10,712 nt of DNA from Peptococcaceae bacterium. Its GTDB lineage: Bacteria; Bacillota; DSM-521; Neomoorellales; Neomoorellaceae. The stretch covers positions 1-10,712 of the forward strand of contig DOLC01000001.1 in the NCBI GenBank assembly GCA_003509545.1. Direction: 5' to 3'. A program made the translations under genes and the position numbers. Below, piece after piece: positions 6,216-10,712 of the stretch (position 1 is the stretch's first letter; each line of letters opens with the position of its first letter). A model generated the notes under the pieces. That model was not told where the DNA came from, ran no database searches, and saw nothing but the letters and a program-made list of their open reading frames with translations.

Positions 6216-6680
6216 ATGCCCTTTCACATAGTATTGGTGGAGCCGGAGATACCCCAAAATGCGGGCAACATAGCCCGCACCTGTGCGGCCACCGGGAGCG
6301 TCCTACACCTTATCCACCCCCTGGGCTTCACCTTAAGTGAAAAACACCTAAAACGGGCCGGGCTGGACTATTGGGACTGGGTGGTCATTGAGGAACACGC
6401 CAGCTGGCCTGCCTTCTGCCGGGCTTATCCCCGGGCCAACTGCTATTACTTTTCCACGAAAGGAAAGCGCCTTTATACGGAACCCGGCTACCGGGAGGGG
6501 GATTTTCTTATTTTCGGCCCCGAGACCAGGGGCCTCCCGGCGGCGATTTTGGAAGAAGCGGGAGACAGGGTGCTGCGCATCCCCATGCGGCCGGGGCTGC
6601 GCTCCCTCAACCTGGCCAATAGCGTGGCCCTCGTTCTTTATGAAGCCCTGCGCCAGTCCGGTTTTCCCGGGCTAGTATAG
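6216..6680 (+). CDS. trmL: tRNA (cytidine/uridine-34 2'-O)-methyltransferase TrmL
   Basis: A 154-residue SPOUT-class enzyme, the full length for TrmL/CspR. It methylates the ribose of the wobble nucleotide in certain leucine tRNAs, using S-adenosylmethionine. The three SPOUT motifs are visible: IPQNAGNIARTCAATG (12-27), the knot-entry LIFGPETRGLP (98-108), and IPMRPGLRSLNLANSVALVLYEA (about 122-144), with the conserved Ser-Leu-Asn-x-x-Asn. ATG 6216 is preceded by AGAAGGAG (6195-6202, spacing 13). The gene ends before a hairpin at 6752-6776 and the folate promoter, so it belongs with ylxP rather than with the folate operon. Confidence 0.93.
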   Translation: MPFHIVLVEPEIPQNAGNIARTCAATGSVLHLIHPLGFTLSEKHLKRAGLDYWDWVVIEEHASWPAFCRAYPRANCYYFSTKGKRLYTEPGYREGDFLIFGPETRGLPAAILEEAGDRVLRIPMRPGLRSLNLANSVALVLYEALRQSGFPGLV

Positions 6681-6751
6681 CAATAAGAATGGGTCATGTG
6701 TTTTGGCTTGGCTTGTCCCCGGTTTTAACAGGGTGATTTGGCTCGTACGGG

Positions 6752-6776
6752 AGGGGCTTGCGCCGGTGCCCCTTTT
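6752..6776 (+). terminator. Possible intrinsic terminator upstream of the folate operon
   Basis: AGGGGC (6752-6757) pairs with GCCCCT (6768-6773), followed by a short T-run (6773-6776). It would separate trmL transcription from the folate promoter. The U-tract is short, so strength is uncertain. Confidence 0.45.
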
Positions 6777-6779
6777 ACA

Positions 6780-6808
6780 TTGACAGCTTTCTCCTGTTGC
6801 ACTACCAT
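6780..6808 (+). promoter_or_regulatory. Sigma-A promoter of the folate operon
   Basis: Consensus TTGACA (6780-6785), a 17-base spacer, then TACCAT (6803-6808, 4 of 6 matches). The start would be near 6815, leaving a ~40-base leader before folP. That is too short for a riboswitch. Confidence 0.65.
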
Positions 6809-6856
6809 AAGTTAAGACCCCCGGAAAGGAGGAAACTCGGGTCGGGATGAAGTACC

Positions 6857-7732
6857 GTGCCCCCCGCCTCGGGAACTGCTTTGCTGCAAGGGTTCAGCTA
6901 CAACGGTTATAAATTTGACTTCGGCCGGCGGACTTATGTTATGGGCATCCTCAACGTCACCCCGGATTCCTTTTCCGACGGCGGCCTCTATTTCGATCTG
7001 GAAAAGGCGGTGGCCAGGGCCCGGGAGATGGCGGCCGCCGGCGCCGACATCATTGATATAGGCGGAGAGTCCACCCGGCCGGGGGCCGACCCCCTTCCCC
7101 TGGAAGAGGAGCTCCGCCGGGTCATCCCGGTGGTGGACAGGCTGTCCAGAGAGCTCTCCGTTCCCCTTTCGGTGGACACCTACAAGGCCGAAGTGGCCCG
7201 CGCGGCCCTGGAGCACGGGGCTACCATCATTAACGACATTAGCGGCCTGCGGGCCGACCCGGAAATGGCCCGGGTGGTGGCCCGCTTCGGCTGCCCGGTG
7301 GTGGTCATGCATATCAAGGGCACGCCCAAAAACATGCAGGACAACCCCACCTATGAGGACGTGATCGGTGAGGTAAAGGACTACCTGCGGCGAGGTGTGG
7401 AAATGGCCGTGGCAGCCGGCCTGGCCAGGGAGAAGGTTATTGTGGACCCGGGCATAGGCTTCGGCAAGAACCTGGAGCACAACCTCGAGATCCTCCGGCG
7501 GCTGGAGGAATTCAAAGACCTGGGCCAGCCCCTTCTGGTGGGCACCTCCCGCAAGAGCTTTATCGGCCGGATCTTGGATCTGGAGCCCAGGGAAAGGGTG
7601 TGGGGGACGGCAGCCACCGTGGCCTTGAGCATCGCCCGCGGCGCCGACATCGTGAGAGTCCACGACGTGCGTGAGATGAAACAAGTAGTACGGGTCACCG
7701 ACGCCATAGTGAGGGGAAATTATGACGGATAA
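6857..7732 (+). CDS. folP: Dihydropteroate synthase
   Basis: Condenses 6-hydroxymethyl-7,8-dihydropterin pyrophosphate with p-aminobenzoate; it is the sulfonamide target. The 291-residue TIM barrel has all the loops: MGILNVTPDSFSDGG (29-43), IGGESTRPGA (68-77), SVDTYK (105-110), INDISG (125-130), MHIKG (151-155), DPGIGFGK (197-204), GTSRKSF (229-235) and RVHD (267-270). In-frame TGA at 6848 limits the start, and GTG 6857 is the first candidate after it. The strong AAAGGAGG (6825-6832) is 24 bases away, too far for this GTG, with only a weak GGG nearer. The start is therefore less certain than the identity. It overlaps the next gene by 11 bases, indicating translational coupling. Confidence 0.95.
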   Translation: MPPASGTALLQGFSYNGYKFDFGRRTYVMGILNVTPDSFSDGGLYFDLEKAVARAREMAAAGADIIDIGGESTRPGADPLPLEEELRRVIPVVDRLSRELSVPLSVDTYKAEVARAALEHGATIINDISGLRADPEMARVVARFGCPVVVMHIKGTPKNMQDNPTYEDVIGEVKDYLRRGVEMAVAAGLAREKVIVDPGIGFGKNLEHNLEILRRLEEFKDLGQPLLVGTSRKSFIGRILDLEPRERVWGTAATVALSIARGADIVRVHDVREMKQVVRVTDAIVRGNYDG

Positions 7733-8573
7733 GATCACTTTAAAGGGAATGTCCTTTTACGGGTATCACGGGGTACTCCCGGAGGAAAAAACCCTGGGCC
7801 AGCGTTTCTTGGTGGACGTGACGGTCCACCTAGACCTGTACGCGGCCGGCCAGAGGGACAGCATCCGGGAAAGCATTGATTATACCAAGCTCTACGGCCT
7901 GGTCAAGGAGATAGTAGAAGGGGAAAAGTTCAACCTCATAGAAGCCCTGGCCGAGAGGATTGCCGGGACGGTCCTGGCCAGTTTTAAGAGCGTCCAGCAG
8001 GTGGAGGTAACCGTTACCAAGCCGGAAGTGCCCATTGCCGGCATCCTGGCGGGTGTCCAGGTACAGATTACCAGGCGCCAGCTTACCCGGGTCTACCTGG
8101 GCCTGGGCTCCAACATCGAGCCCAAGGAAGAGTACATACGCCAGGCCGTACGCATGCTCAACGGCCATCCCCGGATTACCGTCCGCCAGGCTTCTTCCCT
8201 GTACTTTACGGAACCGGTGGGCTATAAAGACCAGGACTGGTTCCTGAATGCCGTGGTGGCCTGCGACACCGACCTGAGCCCCGTTGAGCTCCTGCAGGAA
8301 ACCCAGCGCATAGAAGTCCTCCTCCAGCGGGAGCGCAGGATCCACTGGGGGCCGCGGACCATCGACATCGATATTATCCTCTACGGCCAGGAGCGCATCA
8401 ACCTACCGGAACTTATCGTCCCCCATCCACGGGCCTTTGAGAGATCCTTTGTCCTGGTACCCCTGGCCGAACTGACCGGCGGCGAGATCTATGCCGGCAA
8501 GACGGCCAAGGACTTCCTGGCCCAGCTCAAGGAGCCCAGCAAGGTGGAATACTACGGGCCGCTGAAATATTAG
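7722..8573 (+). CDS. folBK: Fused dihydroneopterin aldolase / HPPK
   Basis: A 283-residue bifunctional enzyme. Residues 1-118 are FolB, which splits dihydroneopterin to 6-hydroxymethyl-dihydropterin and glycolaldehyde. Its YGYHGVLPEE carries Glu21/22, and VTVTKPEVPI carries Lys100, matching the catalytic Glu and Lys of known aldolases. Residues about 121-270 are FolK, the ATP-dependent pyrophosphokinase: LGLGSN (126-131), DWFLNAV (172-178), the signature WGPRTIDIDIIL (209-220) with metal ligands Asp215 and Asp217, and PHPRAFERSFVLVPLAEL (234-251). The product passes straight to FolP. ATG 7722 lies inside the end of folP, with GAGGGG at 7711-7716 as ribosome site. FolB-FolK fusions are known in several Firmicutes, so this is a recognised arrangement rather than a new one. 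Confidence 0.95.
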   Translation: MTDKITLKGMSFYGYHGVLPEEKTLGQRFLVDVTVHLDLYAAGQRDSIRESIDYTKLYGLVKEIVEGEKFNLIEALAERIAGTVLASFKSVQQVEVTVTKPEVPIAGILAGVQVQITRRQLTRVYLGLGSNIEPKEEYIRQAVRMLNGHPRITVRQASSLYFTEPVGYKDQDWFLNAVVACDTDLSPVELLQETQRIEVLLQRERRIHWGPRTIDIDIILYGQERINLPELIVPHPRAFERSFVLVPLAELTGGEIYAGKTAKDFLAQLKEPSKVEYYGPLKY

Positions 8574-8590
8574 AGCGAGGTCGGTGCACG

Positions 8591-9151
8591 GTGTTCGACA
8601 CAGCTAAGATCGAGCGGGCCGTGAGGATGCTCTTGGAAGCCATCGGCGAGGACCCCGAGAGGGAAGGGTTGAAGGATACCCCCCGCCGGGTGGCCCGCAT
8701 GTACCAGGAGATCTTTGCCGGGCTGGAGCAGGATCCGGCGGATGCCTTCAGCGTGCTCTACACCGAAAAGCACGAAGAACTGGTCCTGGTGAAGGATATA
8801 CCCTTTTACTCCATGTGCGAGCACCACCTGCTGCCCTTTTTCGGCAAAGTGCACCTGGGCTACATTCCCCGCCGGGGCCGCGTGGTGGGTCTGAGCAAAC
8901 TGGTGCGGGGCATTGAGACTTTCGCCAAGCGGCCCCAGCTCCAGGAGCGCATGACCAAGCAGATAGCCGACGCCATCATGGAACACGTGGGAGCCCTGGG
9001 CGTTATCGTAGTCATCGAAGCCGAGCACATGTGCATGACCATGCGTGGAGTGAAGAAGCCCGGTTCGCTAACCATCACCTCTGCCGTGCGGGGAGTTCTG
9101 CACGACGACGAGGCCCTGCGGTCAGAAGCCCTGTCCCTCCTTAGGGGCTAA
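8591..9151 (+). CDS. folE: GTP cyclohydrolase I (FolE, type IA)
   Basis: Opens GTP to 7,8-dihydroneopterin triphosphate, the first step of the pterin branch, although it is the last gene of the operon. The 186-residue length is typical of the decameric type. Zinc ligands are Cys76 and His79 in SMCEHHLLPF and Cys148 in EAEHMCMTMRGVKKPG. GLSKLVR (100-106) and RPQLQERMTKQIAD (114-127) are also intact. All belong to the zinc-dependent FolE rather than the FolE2 (IB) type. GTG 8591 is preceded by GCGAGG (8575-8580). It follows folBK by 17 bases with no terminator between. The transcript appears to end at 9139-9161. Confidence 0.97.
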   Translation: MFDTAKIERAVRMLLEAIGEDPEREGLKDTPRRVARMYQEIFAGLEQDPADAFSVLYTEKHEELVLVKDIPFYSMCEHHLLPFFGKVHLGYIPRRGRVVGLSKLVRGIETFAKRPQLQERMTKQIADAIMEHVGALGVIVVIEAEHMCMTMRGVKKPGSLTITSAVRGVLHDDEALRSEALSLLRG

Positions 9152-9161
9152 GGCGTTTTTT
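9139..9161 (+). terminator. Intrinsic terminator overlapping the folE stop
   Basis: CCTTAG (9139-9144) pairs with CTAAGG (9148-9153), loop GGG, followed by CG and six T. The folE stop codon (TAA 9149-9151) lies in the 3' arm, so the last codons of folE form the stem. Confidence 0.7.
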
Positions 9162-9287
9162 CTCCATAGGTAGCGCCCCACCTTCCGGGGAGTATACCCG
9201 CGCCTCTTGCCTTAGCAGGCTACCCCTACCGGCCTTGTCATTTGACTAAGCCGAGGCAATGTTCACACTAACGGGCTGGCCCCGTTC

Positions 9288-9317
9288 TTGACTCCGACCT
9301 GTTGAGGGCGGTATAAT
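9288..9317 (+). promoter_or_regulatory. Strong sigma-A promoter of tRNA-Pro
   Basis: TTGACT (9288-9293), an 18-base spacer, and a perfect TATAAT (9312-9317). Transcription would start near 9324, about 13 bases before the mature tRNA. The 126 bases between the folE terminator and this promoter hold no gene I can support. Confidence 0.8.
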
Positions 9318-9336
9318 AAAGCTAGCTTCAGGTCGT

Positions 9337-9414
9337 CGGGGTGTAGCTCAGTTTGGTTAGAGCGCATGGTTCGGGACCATGAGGCCGGGAGTTCAAGTCT
9401 CCCCACTCCGACCA
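9337..9414 (+). tRNA. tRNA-Pro (anticodon CGG)
   Basis: A full cloverleaf. The acceptor stem CGGGGTG (9337-9343) pairs with CACTCCG (9404-9410) with one G-T pair. The D arm has GCTC/GAGC. The anticodon stem CATGG/CCATG (9365-9369 with 9377-9381) closes loop TTCGGGA, with anticodon CGG at 9372-9374 reading CCG. The T loop is TTCAAGT, and CCA is encoded (9412-9414). It has its own promoter and terminator, so it is a single-gene transcript. Foreign-looking DNA starts right after its terminator. Confidence 0.95.
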
Positions 9415-9430
9415 CTATTCACTAAAGGCA

Positions 9431-9460
9431 GAAGGCGCAAGTGAAGCGCCTTCTTTTTTT
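9431..9460 (+). terminator. Intrinsic terminator of tRNA-Pro
   Basis: GAAGGCGC (9431-9438) pairs perfectly with GCGCCTTC (9446-9453), loop of seven, followed by seven T (9454-9460). Confidence 0.9.
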
Positions 9461-9469
9461 GGGCATGAA

Positions 9470-9495
9470 GAAAACCGAGCGCGAGCCCGGTTTTC
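9470..9495. terminator. Hairpin, possible terminator of the minus-strand ORF
   Basis: GAAAACCG (9470-9477) pairs with CGGTTTTC (9488-9495), extended by G9479/C9480 with G9485/C9486. It lies two bases beyond the stop of the ORF at 9497-9763. Its arm is T-rich when read on -, but no further T-run follows, so the termination role is tentative. It may also back up the tRNA terminator. Confidence 0.5.
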
Positions 9496-9496
9496 T

Positions 9497-9763
9497 TTAT
9501 GCGCCCGGCAGGCCGTTGCAGACAAAATGCTGCCTTATTGTACCATATTTTACATAAATGCGTTGTCTTTCTTCGATGAGCTGTTTCACTGCGGCAATAA
9601 GCTGTCTGTCAGACCTGGGTATCTTGACCGTGTAGTCCTGGAAGTTGGGGTGATTTTCCCGGAGCAAGCCGTAGACCATATGCCGGGATTCCCATCGCTC
9701 CTGGCAGACACGGTAATACTTTTCCAGGTACTTGCGCAGGATGGAGAGTACGGCCTGGTTCAA
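9497..9763 (-). CDS. Unrecognised 88-residue ORF
   Basis: I do not recognise this protein. It is basic and helix-prone, rich in Tyr, Arg and Gln (LRKYLEKYYRVCQERWESRH, then SDRQLIAAVKQLIEERQRIYVKYG), with no signal peptide or membrane segment. It reads more like a real protein than the opposite-strand frame at 9527-9772. The only full-length start is TTG 9763, without a visible ribosome site; ATG 9679 would give a 60-residue product. Just upstream, another minus frame reads WLEIKTVKFF into a run of six T. Removing one T would join it to this frame, so the ORF may be the remnant of a longer frameshifted gene. It lies between the tRNA terminator and the TnpB-like locus and may be part of that accessory DNA. 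Confidence 0.35.
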   Translation of the reverse strand: MNQAVLSILRKYLEKYYRVCQERWESRHMVYGLLRENHPNFQDYTVKIPRSDRQLIAAVKQLIEERQRIYVKYGTIRQHFVCNGLPGA

Positions 9764-9807
9764 AAAACTTGACTGTTTTTATTTCCAGCCAAGCCGGCCC
9801 CCAGACC

Positions 9808-10044
9808 AGGCTTTCGCCTCCTTCCCGGATACTTGATTTGCCCCCCGAGGGGCAGGGCGACAGGGGACCTCGGCCCGGGAGTTCCACCCGGACGGGAGTG
9901 CTGCACCGGAAGGGCACAACCGACACGGACCGCCTGACAGCGGGGAAGCTTTGAACTTCCTCCGGACTGTGTCGACCTTCCGGCGGGGAACCAGTCCCGC
10001 CTCCCGCATCCTGTTAGGACGCCTACCGGTTTGTCCGACACCGG
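9808..10044 (-). ncRNA. Hairpin-rich region downstream of the TnpB-like gene; candidate omega RNA/right end
   Basis: About 240 bases without a convincing ORF, starting 11 bases after the TnpB-like stop. Complementary arms, given in + coordinates: 10026-10030 with 10040-10044; 9906-9913 with 9976-9983 (8 perfect pairs), continued by 9921-9926 with 9969-9974 (6 perfect pairs) and enclosing hairpins 9930-9943 and 9944-9960; 9875-9879 with 9887-9891; 9845-9850 with 9868-9873; and 9808-9811 with 9816-9819. The last hairpin has a GAAA tetraloop only when read on -, which favours a minus-strand RNA, the same direction as the TnpB-like gene. In IS605-type elements the guide-carrying omega RNA lies at or beyond the tnpB 3' end. 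That placement fits, but the identity is inference. Confidence 0.45.
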
Positions 10045-10054
10045 CTAAACGGGG

Positions 10055-10712
10055 TCACCGTAAGGACAGGGCCAACTGTTTGAGATCATGCCAGACGGAG
10101 TAGTACGCCTCCTGCTGCCACGGCGGAAGCCCGTTGTGCAAAAGGAGCTTCCTGTCCAGACGCCTTAAGCAGGCCCTGACCCCACGGGTCATCCCTTCTC
10201 CTTCCCCCGGTGTATCAGGATTGACCTTGCGGGCCAGGTTTTGCTTGATACTGGCTACCAGTTGCTTCATTTCTTTCGTTACCCGTTCCTTAAAGCCCAT
10301 CGCCCGGCGGCCTATGCTTAGTGCCGCCGCACAATGCACCGGAACGGCGTAACGCTCCATGTACTTCCAGTAGCCTATGGTGGAGGTGTGGCGGGCAGGC
10401 ACTAGTTTGAAGGGAACCCCCTCTTTGACCGCCCTCCGGCATACCGCCTCCACCATCTTCGTAAAGGGAAAGTTGGAAGCCATGCGGTTGAACTTTTTGT
10501 TGGTGTCCAGCCTGTCTTTGCCGAAATCGAGGTTTTCCAGTACAACCGGCTTGCCCAGAAAGAAGGCTATGTCTACCACTGCTTTGGTTAAGACACCTAT
10601 GAGGTAGTTCCTCCGGAAGCCGGAAGTATAGGCCAGGTCGGGTATTCTGATGTAGAGAAAGCCGTTGGGGTAAGCGATGACCTGAAACTCTCCTTGGTAC
10701 TTGCCCAGGTTG
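10055..10712 (-). CDS. TnpB/IS605-OrfB-like protein, C-terminal part (runs off the window)
   Basis: About 218 codons are visible. The frame stays open to the window edge (...NLGKYQGEFQVIAYPNG upstream), so the GTG at 10579 is internal and the N-terminus with the first RuvC motif is outside. The segment has the RuvC-like core of the TnpB/Cas12 superfamily: KPVVLENLDFGKDR with the second-motif Glu, then RRAVKEGVPFKLVPARHTSTIGY, then VHCAAALSIGRRAMGF at the third motif. Two features are odd. The CxxC...CxxC zinc finger of standard TnpB, normally between the second and third motifs, is missing. Where TnpB and the TnpB-related proteins I remember have Asp (D-x-x-AA pattern), this one has His. The nuclease may be inactive or altered. 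No tnpA lies in the window. An accessory or Cas12-like protein is possible, but no CRISPR array is seen. Confidence 0.75.
   Translation of the reverse strand, partial: NLGKYQGEFQVIAYPNGFLYIRIPDLAYTSGFRRNYLIGVLTKAVVDIAFFLGKPVVLENLDFGKDRLDTNKKFNRMASNFPFTKMVEAVCRRAVKEGVPFKLVPARHTSTIGYWKYMERYAVPVHCAAALSIGRRAMGFKERVTKEMKQLVASIKQNLARKVNPDTPGEGEGMTRGVRACLRRLDRKLLLHNGLPPWQQEAYYSVWHDLKQLALSLR

Noticed and set aside
6815..6856. Riboswitch (such as THF) upstream of folP
   Set aside because: The leader after the predicted start is only about 40 bases, and no riboswitch-like core was seen.
6812..7738. 308-codon open frame on -
   Set aside because: Complement of folP, which has every dihydropteroate synthase motif. 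The minus frame has no recognisable domain.
9169..9224. Possible small three-stem structure between folE and tRNA-Pro
   Set aside because: GGTAGC/GCTACC and inner stems CCCC/GGGG and GCCT/AGGC compete for the same bases (9219-9220), and no promoter drives this stretch, so I do not call an RNA.
9527..9772. 81-codon + frame opposite the 88-residue ORF
   Set aside because: It has no ribosome site or recognisable domain. The minus frame has a more protein-like charge and helix pattern, though neither is certain.
1..10712. CRISPR array
   Set aside because: No regularly spaced short repeats are present. The repeats found are two diverged ~215-base structured copies and one pair of 10-base direct repeats.

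Overview
The window looks like chromosomal DNA from a GC-rich, probably thermophilic, anaerobic Firmicute of the Moorella/Thermanaeromonas type. This is an inference from gene content (clostridial-type ferredoxin, short Aquifex-type aconitase, fused FolB-FolK, YlxP/DUF503), strong purine-rich Shine-Dalgarno sites, sigma-A promoters and high GC. The genus cannot be fixed from sequence alone.

Layout. 1-340: a structured RNA element (copy A), then a promoter. 342-2082: a CPBP/CAAX-type membrane protease and a six-hairpin-glycosidase-like protein, both +. 2096-2376: a second copy (B) of the RNA element, inside a ~260-bp unit with 20-bp inverted termini and a 9-10-bp flanking direct repeat. 2445-3381: a small thiamine-binding (MTH1187/YqgV-type) protein on - and endonuclease III (nth) on +, divergent. 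3456-5809: a two-cluster ferredoxin with a zinc-ribbon-like tail (+), convergent with aconitase (-), sharing a terminator. 5908-6680: YlxP/DUF503 and TrmL (+). 6780-9161: folate operon folP - folBK fusion - folE with its own promoter and terminator. 9288-9460: tRNA-Pro(CGG) with promoter and terminator. 9470-10712: accessory DNA on -, holding an unrecognised 88-aa ORF, ~250 bp of dense hairpins, and the C-terminal part of a TnpB/IS605-OrfB-like protein that runs off the window.

How the genes work together. FolE makes dihydroneopterin triphosphate from GTP, FolB and FolK convert dihydroneopterin to 6-hydroxymethyl-dihydropterin pyrophosphate, and FolP joins this to p-aminobenzoate to give dihydropteroate. 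One 2.3-kb operon thus covers nearly the whole pterin branch. The other genes are individual housekeeping functions.

The main novelty candidate is the A/B RNA family. The two diverged copies fold into the same architecture: a terminal stem, internal helices, a crossing pseudoknot and a 3' hairpin. Several base pairs are preserved by compensatory changes, and copy B sits in a miniature-transposon-like frame. Size and shape recall HEARO/omega-RNA-type RNAs, but no IscB/IsrB gene is in the window and I cannot confirm the family. The second candidate is the TnpB-like gene, whose third RuvC motif appears to have His where Asp is expected, followed by a hairpin-rich stretch where an omega RNA would lie.
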